Below, in pieces: positions 8,045 through 15,623 of a DNA stretch of 64,000 nt. The notes beneath the pieces are model-generated. The model worked only from the letters and a program-made list of their open reading frames with translations. It did no database searches and was not told the DNA's origin. Numbering within the stretch: position 1 is the stretch's first letter; the number at the start of each line of letters is the position of its first letter. The stretch is from DAHUYF01 sp035623985. Its GTDB lineage: Bacteria > Pseudomonadota > Alphaproteobacteria > ATCC43930 > CGMCC-115725. The stretch covers positions 52,124 to 116,123 of the forward strand of contig DASPSJ010000094.1 of the NCBI GenBank assembly GCA_035623985.1, read 5' to 3'. Both the position numbers and the translations under genes were made by a program.

Positions 8045-8281
8045 ATGAAGCTCTCGGTAGCGATCGACCGTGACGGTAACGTCATTTCTCTCCACGAGCC
8101 CGCGAAGAACGCGCCGTCTGCGGGCTCATCAGGGGTCAAGATGCGCGCGCCCAAGGGCGGGAAGGTTCTGTCTCTCGACGCGCCCCCCGGACTTGCGGGG
8201 AAGTCTCTGGTCGAGATCCATGACTTGGTTCGTGTCGACTTCTCGGGACCGGCGCCGGTGCTTAGGCATAAGAAGAGCTGA
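8045..8281 (+). CDS. Small hypothetical protein, last gene of the RiPP/FAS-like cluster
   Basis: A 78-residue protein starting MKLSVAIDRDGNVISL, with GAGACGAG just upstream and 19 bases after the previous stop. The sequence is basic and Gly/Pro/Ser-rich, with no Cys and no membrane segment. I do not recognise it. Co-direction and close spacing place it with the preceding genes; it may be a second small ligand or an accessory peptide. Confidence 0.55.
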   Translation: MKLSVAIDRDGNVISLHEPAKNAPSAGSSGVKMRAPKGGKVLSLDAPPGLAGKSLVEIHDLVRVDFSGPAPVLRHKKS

Positions 8282-8294
8282 GCGGCGCGGCGAT

Positions 8295-8576
8295 ATGAAG
8301 CCCCTCAGCCCGGACCGGAAAGCCGAGCTCGACGCGCTGGCGAAGCTGAGGGAGGGCGAGATCGATACGCGCGACGTGCCGGAGGTCCGCGACTGGTCGG
8401 GAGCGCGGCGCGGCGTGTTTTACCGGCCGGTGAAGCGGCAGATCACGCTTCGCCTCGATGCGGATGTGATCGCCTGGTTCAAGAACCATGCGCCAAGGGG
8501 AGCGGGCTACCAAACCGATGTCAATCGGGCGCTGCGCGAGCACCTGCATCGGCGCCGGCGAGACAAGCGAAAATGA
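8295..8576 (+). CDS. brnA: BrnA-family antitoxin without an adjacent BrnT
   Basis: A 93-residue protein from ATG 8295. It contains the hallmark segment of BrnA antitoxins: EIDTRDVPEV near the N-terminus, then RGVFYRPVKRQITLRLDADV, WFK, and a C-terminal helix GYQTDVNRALREHL, which is the ribbon-helix-helix DNA-binding part. In type II brnTB modules the BrnT ribonuclease toxin is encoded immediately upstream. Here the upstream gene (8045-8281) has no BrnT features, so this is either an orphan antitoxin, a solitary regulator, or the remains of a module. The 109 bases to gspE hold a candidate PhoB promoter. Confidence 0.85.
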   Translation: MKPLSPDRKAELDALAKLREGEIDTRDVPEVRDWSGARRGVFYRPVKRQITLRLDADVIAWFKNHAPRGAGYQTDVNRALREHLHRRRRDKRK

Positions 8577-8621
8577 CCGCAAAAGAGCGCGAAATCCCGC
8601 GGCGTTTCGGGCCTCCGCCCA

Positions 8622-8655
8622 CCGTAACATAACCGTCAAACTCGCGTGCTAGCGT
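8622..8655 (+). promoter_or_regulatory. Candidate Pho box and -10 upstream of gspE
   Basis: CCGTAAC (8622-8628), a 4-base AT spacer, and CCGTCAA (8633-8639) form two 7-mers at 11-base spacing, resembling the PhoB consensus CTGTCAT-N4-CTGTCAT. Ten bases further is TAGCGT (8650-8655), the spacing expected between a Pho box and a -10 element. The match is imperfect. It gains weight from the clearer triple repeat before gspL. Confidence 0.4.
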
Positions 8656-8685
8656 CCGCCGTCGCCTTCCGCGACAGAGACGGTC

Positions 8686-10407
8686 ATGCTGGTGAACGGA
8701 GCCGATCGCAAGCCGTTCGAGCGATCGCTCGCTTCCCGCCTGATCGAGGCGGGAAAGCTCGACGCGGCGGCGCTCGACCGCATTGTGAGATTGCAGGCGA
8801 GCAGCGAGGAGCGGCTCGAGGCGCTGCTCGTGAAGCTCGGCCTCGCCGGCGAGCGCGACGTGGCGGAAGCGCTCGCCCGCGAGCTTGGCCTCGCCGTCGC
8901 CCTTCCGGCCGAATTCCCCGACGCGCCCGTGCTCGAGGGCAGGATCAGCAAGAAATTCCTGAAGCAGGCGGGGGTGGTGCCGCTCGCCGACGGCGCGGAC
9001 ACGCTCACCGTCGCCATGGTCGACCCGCTCGACGGCTTCGCGCTGCGCGCGCTGGAGATGGCGAGCGGCAAGAAGGTGCTGGCGCGCATCGCCTTGCCCT
9101 CGGAGCTCGAGGCCGCCTATGCGCGGCTCTACGAGGGGGGGCAAGGCGCGCTCGGCGCCGTCGTCGACCGCGCCGAGGCGGAGCTCGCCGGCGACGAGGA
9201 GTTCACCGAGGACGTCGACCGGCTGCGCGACCTCGCCAGCGAGGGACCGGTCATCCGGCTGGTCAACAACCTCATCGCGCGCGCCGTCGAGAGCCGCGCC
9301 TCCGACATCCATATCGAGCCCTTCCAGAACCGGCTCGCGCTGCGCTACCGCGTCGACGGCATCCTGCGCGACGTGGCCCCGCCGCCGCTGCGCTACAAGC
9401 CGGCGATCATCTCGCGCATCAAGATCATGGCGCGGCTCAACATCGCCGAGCGCCGGCTGCCGCAGGACGGCCGCATCCGCATCGCGGTGCAGGGCCGCGA
9501 GTTCGACCTGCGCGTCTCGACCGCGCCGACGCTGCACGGCGAGAGCGTGGTGATGCGCATCCTCGACCGCACGAGCCTGGTCGCCGATCTCTCGGGCCTC
9601 GGCTTTCTCGAGGACACCCTGCCGCCGTTCCTCGCCGTGCTCGACCAGCCGCAAGGCATCCTGCTGGTCACCGGCCCCACCGGCAGCGGCAAGACGACGA
9701 CGCTCTACACCTGCTTGCAGCGCTTGAACGCGCCGGAGAAGAAGCTCTTCACCGTCGAGGATCCGATCGAGTACCAGCTCGACGGCGTCAACCAGATCCA
9801 GGTGAAGCCGCAGATCGGCTTGAGCTTCGCGCATGTGCTGCGCTCCATCCTGCGCCAGGATCCCGACATCATCATGATCGGCGAGATGCGCGATCTCGAG
9901 ACGGCGCAGATCGGCATCCAGGCGGCGCTCACCGGCCATCTCGTGCTGTCGACGCTGCACACCAACAGCGCCGCCGCCAGCGTGACGCGGCTGCTCGACA
10001 TGGGGGTGGAGGATTATCTCGTCACCTCCACCGTCACCGGCGTGCTGGCGCAGCGCCTGGTGCGCAAGCTCTGCGAGGCCTGCCGCGAGCCCTACCGCGC
10101 CTTGCCCGAGCTGGCGGCTGAGCTTCGCCTCGCCGAGAGCGGCGGCGAGGTGGTGCTGCACCGGCCGCGCGGCTGCGATGCCTGCGGCGGCAGCGGCTAT
10201 CGCGGCCGCGTCGCCGTGTTGGAGTTCCTGGCGATGAGCGACGCGATCCGTCGGCTGGTGCTGCGCCGCGCCGAGGCCGGCGAGCTGCACCGCGCCGGCG
10301 CCGCCCAGGGCATGCGCTCCATGTATGAGGACGGGCTCGAGAAAGCGCTGCTCGGCATCACCTCGCTCGAGGAGGTGCTGCGCGTGACGCGGGACGTAGG
10401 CGCCTGA
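8686..10407 (+). CDS. gspE: Type II secretion ATPase GspE
   Basis: A 573-residue assembly ATPase. The N-terminal domain (about 1-150) is the GspE/PilB N1 domain that meets GspL. The motor domain carries a Walker A GPTGSGKTTT at about residue 330, an Asp box (FTVEDPIEY), a Walker B-like region ending IGEMRDLETA, and a His box (LSTLHTN). A zinc-binding tetracysteine module follows (CEAC and CDACGGSGYRG), as in GspE rather than retraction ATPases. It should power pseudopilus growth from the cytoplasmic face. It starts the + strand gsp operon and shares one base with gspF. ATG 8686 agrees with the family's N-terminus. Confidence 0.96.
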   Translation: MLVNGADRKPFERSLASRLIEAGKLDAAALDRIVRLQASSEERLEALLVKLGLAGERDVAEALARELGLAVALPAEFPDAPVLEGRISKKFLKQAGVVPLADGADTLTVAMVDPLDGFALRALEMASGKKVLARIALPSELEAAYARLYEGGQGALGAVVDRAEAELAGDEEFTEDVDRLRDLASEGPVIRLVNNLIARAVESRASDIHIEPFQNRLALRYRVDGILRDVAPPPLRYKPAIISRIKIMARLNIAERRLPQDGRIRIAVQGREFDLRVSTAPTLHGESVVMRILDRTSLVADLSGLGFLEDTLPPFLAVLDQPQGILLVTGPTGSGKTTTLYTCLQRLNAPEKKLFTVEDPIEYQLDGVNQIQVKPQIGLSFAHVLRSILRQDPDIIMIGEMRDLETAQIGIQAALTGHLVLSTLHTNSAAASVTRLLDMGVEDYLVTSTVTGVLAQRLVRKLCEACREPYRALPELAAELRLAESGGEVVLHRPRGCDACGGSGYRGRVAVLEFLAMSDAIRRLVLRRAEAGELHRAGAAQGMRSMYEDGLEKALLGITSLEEVLRVTRDVGA

Positions 10408-11621
10408 TGCGCTATCGCTACGAAGCCGTCTCCGCCCAGGGCGAGCTCGTCGCCGGCGAGATGGAGGCGGAAACCCAGGCGGCGGTGATCGAGCGGCTGC
10501 ACGACTTGGGTCACGTGCCGATCCGGGCCGACATCGCCTCGCGCGGCGGGCTCGCGCGGCTGCTCTCCTGGGAATGGAAGCCGCGCGCCCGGCGCATCGG
10601 CAATCTGGCGCTGGTCACGCAGCAGCTCGCCACCTTGTTGCATGCCGGGCTGTCGCTCGACCGCGCGCTCGAGCTGGCGCAGACGGTGACGCCGCGCCAG
10701 GCGGAGCGCGACTGCCTCGCCGCGGTGTTGGAGAAGGTGCGCGGCGGCAGCGCGCTCGCCGACGCCATGGCGGCCGAGCCCGCCTCCTTCCCGAAATTCT
10801 ATCTCGGCATGGTGCGCGCGGGCGAGGCCGGCGCCTCGCTCGACGCGACCTTGCGCCATCTCGCCGAGTTCCTCGAGAAATCCCAGGCGGCGCGGCAGAA
10901 GGTGGTCTCGGCGCTCATCTATCCCGCCATCGTGCTGATCACCGGCTTGGCCTCGGTGGGCGCGCTGTTCTTCTTCGTCGTCCCGCGCTTCCGTCCGCTC
11001 TTCGAGGATGCCGGCGCGGCGCTGCCCTTCGCCGCCCGGGCGGTGCTGTCGCTGAGCGACCTGTTGCAAGGCTATTGGTGGCTGCTGCTGGCCGCGATCG
11101 CCTTGGCGGCGGCGGTCGTGGCCCGCCAGCTCCGCGGCGCGGAGCGGCGCCTGCGCTGGGACCGGCGCCTGCTGGCGCTGCCGCTCATCGGCGACCTCAT
11201 CGCCAAGGCCGAGGTGGCGCGCTTCGCCCGGACCTTGGGCACGCTGCTGAAGAACGGCGTGGCGCCGCTCTCGGCCTTGGCGATCACGCGCGAGACGCTG
11301 CGCAACGCCGCCATCGCCGAGGCGGTCGGCGAGGTCGCCGACAGCCTCAAGCAGGGCAAGGGGCTCGCCGAGCCGCTGTCGCGCAGCCAGGCGATGCCGG
11401 TGCTTGCCATCCAGCTCATTCGCGTCGGCGAGGAGACGGCGCGGCTCGAGGAGATGCTGGTCAAGACCGCCGAGATCTTCGACGAGGAGGTCGGCCGCAG
11501 CGTCGAGCGGCTGCTCGCCGTGCTGGTGCCGGGGATCACCGTGCTGCTCGGCATCGTCGTGGCGCTGGTCATCGGCTCGATCCTCACCGCCGTGCTCAGC
11601 GTCTACGAGCTTGCCGTCTGA
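10407..11621 (+). CDS. gspF: Type II secretion inner-membrane platform protein GspF
   Basis: A 404-residue polytopic protein with two T2SS-F domains (about 65-190 and 270-390), each followed by membrane segments; three clear hydrophobic stretches are around residues 170-195, 218-238 and 370-398. The opening MRYRYEAVSAQGELVAG matches GspF/PilC starts. Its ATG overlaps the last base of the gspE stop codon, so the pair is translationally coupled. It forms the platform on which GspE and the pseudopilins act. Confidence 0.95.
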   Translation: MRYRYEAVSAQGELVAGEMEAETQAAVIERLHDLGHVPIRADIASRGGLARLLSWEWKPRARRIGNLALVTQQLATLLHAGLSLDRALELAQTVTPRQAERDCLAAVLEKVRGGSALADAMAAEPASFPKFYLGMVRAGEAGASLDATLRHLAEFLEKSQAARQKVVSALIYPAIVLITGLASVGALFFFVVPRFRPLFEDAGAALPFAARAVLSLSDLLQGYWWLLLAAIALAAAVVARQLRGAERRLRWDRRLLALPLIGDLIAKAEVARFARTLGTLLKNGVAPLSALAITRETLRNAAIAEAVGEVADSLKQGKGLAEPLSRSQAMPVLAIQLIRVGEETARLEEMLVKTAEIFDEEVGRSVERLLAVLVPGITVLLGIVVALVIGSILTAVLSVYELAV

Positions 11622-11633
11622 AGGAGAGAAGGG

Positions 11634-12371
11634 GTGTTGTTGGTAGTTCGCAGGGACTTCTCGTCAAACGATTTGCCATTCGCGATCCCCGCTTTCGCCC
11701 CCTCTCCGCCCCTGGGGGCGGAGAGGGCCGGGGTGAGGTGGGGGCGCCTCGCTGTTTGCAACATCGCCGTCGACACGCCTCTGCCTCGGCGGCGGGACCG
11801 CGCCGGCCCCGCAACCCGGCCGACCGCTCTGCGGTCGGCCCCGCTTGGGTTCGATCGCGAAGCGATCGAACGGGTTGCTCATTCTGAATCCTTCTCCGCC
11901 CGGCAGAGCGGAGAAGGACTTGCGGTATCGGCGGCGTCGAATTCCCGCCGCACGCCGGGACGCGAGGGCGGCTTCACCCTGGTCGAGCTGCTGGTAGTGC
12001 TCGCCATTCTCGCCATGCTGGTGGCCTTGGTGACGCCACAGGTGCTGAAATATCTCGGCCGCGCCAAGACCGACGCCGCCCGCATCGAGATCCAGACGCT
12101 CGGCAATGCGCTCGATCTCTACCGCCTCGACATGCAGCGCTACCCGACGCAAGTCGAAGGCTTGCAGGCGCTGGTCGAGGCGCCGACCGGCCCCGACGCC
12201 GATCGCTGGCAAGGCCCCTACATCAAGCAGCGCAAGCTGCCGCTCGACCCCTGGGGCCGGCCCTATCTCTACCGCTTGCCGGGCGAGCATGGCGAATACG
12301 ATCTCTATTCGCTGGGCGCCGACAACGCGCCGGGCGGCAGCGGCGAGAACCAGGACGTTACGAATTGGTAG
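11634..12371 (+). CDS. gspG: Major pseudopilin GspG with an abnormal N-terminal extension
   Basis: The pseudopilin core is textbook: prepilin cleavage site EGG/FTLVELLVVLAIL, a hydrophobic helix, and the GspG end with YPTQVEGLQALVE, PYIKQRKLPLDPWG and EYDLYSLGADN. However, in this frame the nearest start codons are GTG 11634 (with an AAGGAGAG site directly after the gspF stop) and GTG 11733. With the first, the cleavage site falls after residue 113 instead of the usual 6-15. The intervening 300 bases contain two hairpin repeats and read as low-quality protein. Either the leader really is long, translation starts at an unusual codon near 11930, or a repeat insertion has displaced the native start. 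The core is secure; the start is not. Confidence 0.85.
   Translation: MLLVVRRDFSSNDLPFAIPAFAPSPPLGAERAGVRWGRLAVCNIAVDTPLPRRRDRAGPATRPTALRSAPLGFDREAIERVAHSESFSARQSGEGLAVSAASNSRRTPGREGGFTLVELLVVLAILAMLVALVTPQVLKYLGRAKTDAARIEIQTLGNALDLYRLDMQRYPTQVEGLQALVEAPTGPDADRWQGPYIKQRKLPLDPWGRPYLYRLPGEHGEYDLYSLGADNAPGGSGENQDVTNW
11700..11917. repeat. Two hairpin (REP-like) elements inside the gspG leader
   Basis: At 11700-11727 a perfect 13-base stem (CCCTCTCCGCCCC / GGGGCGGAGAGGG) closes on a two-base loop, followed by GGTGAGGTGGG. At 11890-11917 CCTTCTCCGC pairs with GCGGAGAAGG across eight bases. The two share the TCTCCGCC core. Between them lie two more small inverted repeats: CCGACCG/CGGTCGG around 11818-11836, and TTCGATCGC-GAA-GCGATCGAA around 11848-11868. 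This is the look of intergenic palindromic repeats, not of coding sequence, and it separates the gspG ribosome site from its pseudopilin core. Confidence 0.7.
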
Positions 12372-12376
12372 CGCCG

Positions 12377-12808
12377 ATGCGCGCCTCGGGATTCACCCTG
12401 GTCGAGATGCTGGTGGTGCTGGTCGTGCTGGCGCTGGTCGCGGCGCTGGTGCCGCCGCTGCTCGCCGGCGGCCGGGACAGGCTGGAGCTTGCCGCCACCA
12501 CCCGCGAGATCGCCGCGGCGCTGCGCGAGACGCGCAGCCTTGCCATCCGCGAAGGCCGCAGCGAAGCCTTCGTCCTCGACGGCGCCGGGCTCTTCCGCGC
12601 CGGCGCCGGGCCGGTGCGCCGCCTGCCGGCGGGGCTGCTTCTGTCGATCACCGGTGTCGCCGACGGCCGGGCCCGCGCCGCCATCCGCTTCTTCGCCGAT
12701 GGCAGCTCGACCGGCGGCCACCTTATTCTGCTGCGCGGGGAGAGGCGCTCGGATGTCACGGTGGATTGGCTTACCGGCCGCGTCGCGCTCGACGCGGCGG
12801 CGCGCTGA
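12377..12808 (+). CDS. gspH: Minor pseudopilin GspH
   Basis: A 143-residue prepilin: MRASG/FTLVEMLVVLVVLALVAALVPP gives a five-residue leader, the peptidase site and the N-terminal helix, followed by a small beta domain typical of GspH (helix with TREIAAALRETRSLAIREGR). ATG 12377 is preferred over TTG 12365 because it gives a normal short leader. It begins six bases after gspG. It is an initiating or tip pseudopilin, cleaved by a prepilin peptidase that is not encoded in this window. Confidence 0.9.
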   Translation: MRASGFTLVEMLVVLVVLALVAALVPPLLAGGRDRLELAATTREIAAALRETRSLAIREGRSEAFVLDGAGLFRAGAGPVRRLPAGLLLSITGVADGRARAAIRFFADGSSTGGHLILLRGERRSDVTVDWLTGRVALDAAAR

Positions 12809-13190
12809 CCCGGACGGGTTCACGCTCATCGAGGTGCTGGTGGCTTTCGCCATCGCCGCGCTGCTGCTCGTGGCGCTGCTGCGCATCCTCACCCTCAGCC
12901 TTGGCGCCGGCGAGCGCTCGGAGAGGGTGACGCGGGCGACGATCCTGGCGCAATCGACGCTCGACGCGGTGGGGGTGGTGGCGCCGCTCGCCGAGGGCGA
13001 CGTCGCCGAGCTGGTCAACGGCCCGTTCCGCATCCGCGCCGCGGTCGAGCGCTATCGCGGATCTGGCGCCGGCGAGGGGACGACGCAATATCTCGTGCTT
13101 TATCGCGTCTCGGCCGCCGTATCCTGGCGCGAGGGGCGGCGCCTGCGCTCGGTGTCGCTGAGCACCTTGCGCCTCGGGCCGCAGCAATGA
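12753..13190 (+). CDS. gspI: Minor pseudopilin GspI
   Basis: A 145-residue protein if ATG 12753 is used (GAGAGG upstream). This gives a 22-residue basic leader ahead of DG/FTLIEVLVAFAIAALLLVALLRI, and a 56-base overlap with gspH. The rest fits GspI (ILAQSTLDAVG, then a small beta domain). GspI nucleates the I-J-K tip complex. There is no in-frame start closer to the cleavage site, so the overlapping start is the likely one. Its stop overlaps the gspJ start. Confidence 0.87.
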   Translation: MSRWIGLPAASRSTRRRADPDGFTLIEVLVAFAIAALLLVALLRILTLSLGAGERSERVTRATILAQSTLDAVGVVAPLAEGDVAELVNGPFRIRAAVERYRGSGAGEGTTQYLVLYRVSAAVSWREGRRLRSVSLSTLRLGPQQ

Positions 13191-13837
13191 CCGCGCCCTC
13201 CGCGCGTGCCGCCGGCTTCACGCTGGTCGAGCTGCTGGTGGCGGTCACGCTCTTTGCCCTGTTGTCGGTTGCCTTGTTCGGCGGGCTGCATTTCGGCATG
13301 CGCGCCAGCGAGGTGGGAACGGCGCGCCTCGACTGGTCGGCGGAGATCGCTGCGGCTTCCGGCTTCTTGCGCAACCAGCTTGCCGACGCCCAGCCGCTGC
13401 AAAAGGATGCCGGCGACGGCAACAAGGTGGTCGCCTTCGACGGCGAGAGCGACAGCATCGAATTCGTCGCCTCGCCGCCGGCGCATCTGGCGCCGGGAGG
13501 CTGGCACGTGCTGCGCCTGGCGCTGGAGGGCGGGCGGGAGGGGGATCGTCTGGTGCTGAGCTGGCGGCTGGTCCGCGCCGACGCCGACGACACCACGGCG
13601 CCCTCGACGCAACGCTCGGTGCTGCTGGAGCGGGTGGCGTGGGTCGACTTCGCTTATTTCGGCGCGCTGAGCGAGGAAGATGCGCCGGCATGGCATGAGC
13701 GCTGGCGGGATGCGGCGAATCTTCCGGCGCTGGTGCGCCTGCGCCTTGGCTTCGCCGATGGCCGACAAGCGCCGGAGCTGCTGGTGGCGTTGCGCGCCGC
13801 CGCGCCCGTCTGGACCGCGCAACCTTTCGCGCACTGA
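13187..13837 (+). CDS. gspJ: Minor pseudopilin GspJ
   Basis: A 216-residue prepilin: leader MTAPSARAAG, then FTLVELLVAVTLFALLSVALFGG. Downstream is the larger GspJ beta domain, including WSAEIAAASGFLRNQL and the terminal YFGALSEEDAPAWHERW segment common to GspJ proteins. It starts in the ATGA overlap with gspI. In most gsp operons gspK follows here; instead the next element is a Pho-box-like repeat and then gspL, while gspK is found on the other strand at 18.8-19.7 kb. Confidence 0.92.
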   Translation: MTAPSARAAGFTLVELLVAVTLFALLSVALFGGLHFGMRASEVGTARLDWSAEIAAASGFLRNQLADAQPLQKDAGDGNKVVAFDGESDSIEFVASPPAHLAPGGWHVLRLALEGGREGDRLVLSWRLVRADADDTTAPSTQRSVLLERVAWVDFAYFGALSEEDAPAWHERWRDAANLPALVRLRLGFADGRQAPELLVALRAAAPVWTAQPFAH

Positions 13838-13838
13838 T

Positions 13839-13867
13839 CTGTCATCGAACAGACATCGTTCTGTCAT
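13839..13867 (+). promoter_or_regulatory. Triple Pho-box-like direct repeat upstream of gspL
   Basis: Three 7-mers at exact 11-base spacing: CTGTCAT (13839-13845), CAGACAT (13850-13856) and CTGTCAT (13861-13867), separated by CGAA and CGTT. Two are identical to the PhoB box half-site. This is the best regulatory-site match in the window and implies an internal phosphate-starvation promoter for gspLM and the gspC-like gene, in the gap where gspK would normally lie. No strong -10 hexamer follows at the ideal distance (CATGCT at 13878 is the nearest). Confidence 0.6.
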
Positions 13868-13878
13868 GGGGATCGGCC

Positions 13879-15000
13879 ATGCTGGGCGCCCTTCTCTCGC
13901 CGCCGGCCGGTTTTGCGATGCGCTTTTCCTTGACCAGTTTCCTGCCCGCTTTCCACGCCGCCTGGCGCTGGTGGAGCGGCGAGATCGTGGCGCTGGTGCC
14001 GGCGCGCTGGCGCGAGGCGCTCGCTTCCGGGCGCGAGCGGCTGGTGCTGGCGACCGGCGAGGACGGCAGCGCCGCGCTCATCCGCCGCGGCGGCGGCAAA
14101 GAGGAGCTGCTGGCGCGTCTCGATCTCGATCCCGCGCAGGCGGCGGCGGCGCGCGAGACGCTGGCGGCGCTTCGGCCGCGCTTGCGCGGCGCCACGACGG
14201 TCCTGCTGCCGGCCGATTGCGCGCTGCGCGCCGTCGTGAGCTTGCCGCTGGCGGCGGAGGCCAATCTGGCGCAGGTCGTCGGCTTCGAGCTCGATCGCCA
14301 TACCCCGTTCCGCAGCGAGGAGGTCTATCGCAGCCAGCAGGTGCTCCGCCGCGATGCGGCGACGAAGCGCCTTGCCGTGCGGCTCACGGTGGTGCCGCGG
14401 CCGCTGATCGACGCGGTGCTGGCGGCGGCCCAACGCCTGGGGTTGACGCTTGACGGCGTCGAGGTGGCGGGCGAGCCGAGATCCGGCAATCTGCTGCCGG
14501 CGCAGCCGCAGGCGCTCGGCGCGCGCCTGCCGAGCCTCGCGCTGGGCGGGCTGGCGCTGTTGGCGGCGGTGCTGACGGCCGGCGCGGTTCTCATTCCGTT
14601 GCAGCGGGCGCATCGCGCCGCCGACGCTCTCGCCGCCGAGCTCGCCGAGGCCAAGGGAGGGGCGGAAGAAAGCCTTCGCCTGCAAAAGGAGATCGACGCC
14701 GAGATTCAGGAGAGCGGCTTTCTCGAAGCGCGCAAGCGCCAGGCGCCGTCCGCCTCGGAGGTGCTCTATACGCTCACGCATCTGCTGCCCGACGATACCT
14801 GGCTCAGCGAGCTCGAGCTGGCCGGCGGCGAGCTGCGCATCACCGGCTTTGCCGCCTCGGCTTCGAGCGTGCTCGCCCTGGTCGACCAGTCCGCGCGCTT
14901 CGGCAACGCCGCTTTCCGCTCGCCGGTCACCCAGGACCAGAGGACCCAGCGCGAGCAGTTCAACATCGCGGCGCGGCTGCTGCGGGAGGCCAAGCCGTGA
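13879..15000 (+). CDS. gspL: Type II secretion protein GspL
   Basis: A 373-residue bitopic protein. The N-terminal actin-like cytoplasmic part (about 50-200) that binds GspE is followed by one membrane span at about residues 220-241 and a periplasmic PilN-like domain with the typical YTLTHLLPDDTWLSELEL segment. ATG 13879 lies very near the Pho box; ATG 13918 (MRFSLTSF) is an alternative that would leave room for a transcript start after the box. The stop overlaps gspM. GspL couples the ATPase to the pseudopilus machine with GspM. Confidence 0.9.
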   Translation: MLGALLSPPAGFAMRFSLTSFLPAFHAAWRWWSGEIVALVPARWREALASGRERLVLATGEDGSAALIRRGGGKEELLARLDLDPAQAAAARETLAALRPRLRGATTVLLPADCALRAVVSLPLAAEANLAQVVGFELDRHTPFRSEEVYRSQQVLRRDAATKRLAVRLTVVPRPLIDAVLAAAQRLGLTLDGVEVAGEPRSGNLLPAQPQALGARLPSLALGGLALLAAVLTAGAVLIPLQRAHRAADALAAELAEAKGGAEESLRLQKEIDAEIQESGFLEARKRQAPSASEVLYTLTHLLPDDTWLSELELAGGELRITGFAASASSVLALVDQSARFGNAAFRSPVTQDQRTQREQFNIAARLLREAKP

Positions 15001-15623
15001 GGTCGCTGCCGCCGGCCGCGAGCCGGCCTCTGGCCGTGCTGATCCTGCTCGGCGCGATCGGCCTGGTCTATCTCGGCGCGCTAGAGCCTCTGCTTGACGA
15101 TTACCGGACGACGAGCGAGGCGATCGCCGATCGCCAAGCCGCCATTGCGCGGTTCCGGCGCGTTGCCGCAGAGCTGCCGCAGCGGCGTGCCGAGCTCGCG
15201 ACGCTGCGCCAGCGCCAGGCGGCATCGGTGGGTTTTCTCGAAGGGACGAATGACGCGCTGATCGCGGCGCAGATCCAGAACCGGATCAAGGCGCTGGTGG
15301 AGGCCGCCCGCGGCGAGCTCAAGAGCACCCAGGTGCTGCCGGTGCAGGAGGAGGGGAAATACCGCCGGATCACCATCCGCGTGCAGATGATGCTCGACAC
15401 CGAGGCGGCGCAGAGCGTGCTCTACGGCGTCGAGACGGCGTCGCCGCTGCTGTTTCTCGACAATCTCGACATGCGCGCCCATATCGGCGCCGACCGGCAC
15501 CGCGAGACCGCCCAGGATCCGCCGCTCGATGTCCGGCTCGACGTCTATGGCTATATGCGCGGCGGCAAGGCTGCGGAGCGGCAATCCGTGGCTTCGGGCG
15601 ATCCGCAGGCGGCGGCGCGGTGA
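14997..15623 (+). CDS. gspM: Type II secretion protein GspM
   Basis: A 208-residue protein with a single N-terminal membrane span (about residues 10-28, PLAVLILLGAIGLVYLG), a helical stalk (IADRQAAIARFRRVAAELPQR), and a periplasmic ferredoxin-like domain (the region with KYRRITIRVQMMLD). This is the GspM/PilO arrangement. It overlaps gspL by four bases and the next gene by one, so the three genes are coupled. GspM partners GspL in the inner-membrane platform. Confidence 0.88.
   Translation: MRSLPPAASRPLAVLILLGAIGLVYLGALEPLLDDYRTTSEAIADRQAAIARFRRVAAELPQRRAELATLRQRQAASVGFLEGTNDALIAAQIQNRIKALVEAARGELKSTQVLPVQEEGKYRRITIRVQMMLDTEAAQSVLYGVETASPLLFLDNLDMRAHIGADRHRETAQDPPLDVRLDVYGYMRGGKAAERQSVASGDPQAAAR

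Noticed and set aside
8521..10290. 589-codon open frame antisense to gspE
   Set aside because: Low-complexity Arg/His/Ala/Asp translation typical of GC-rich shadows; gspE on the other strand is unmistakable.
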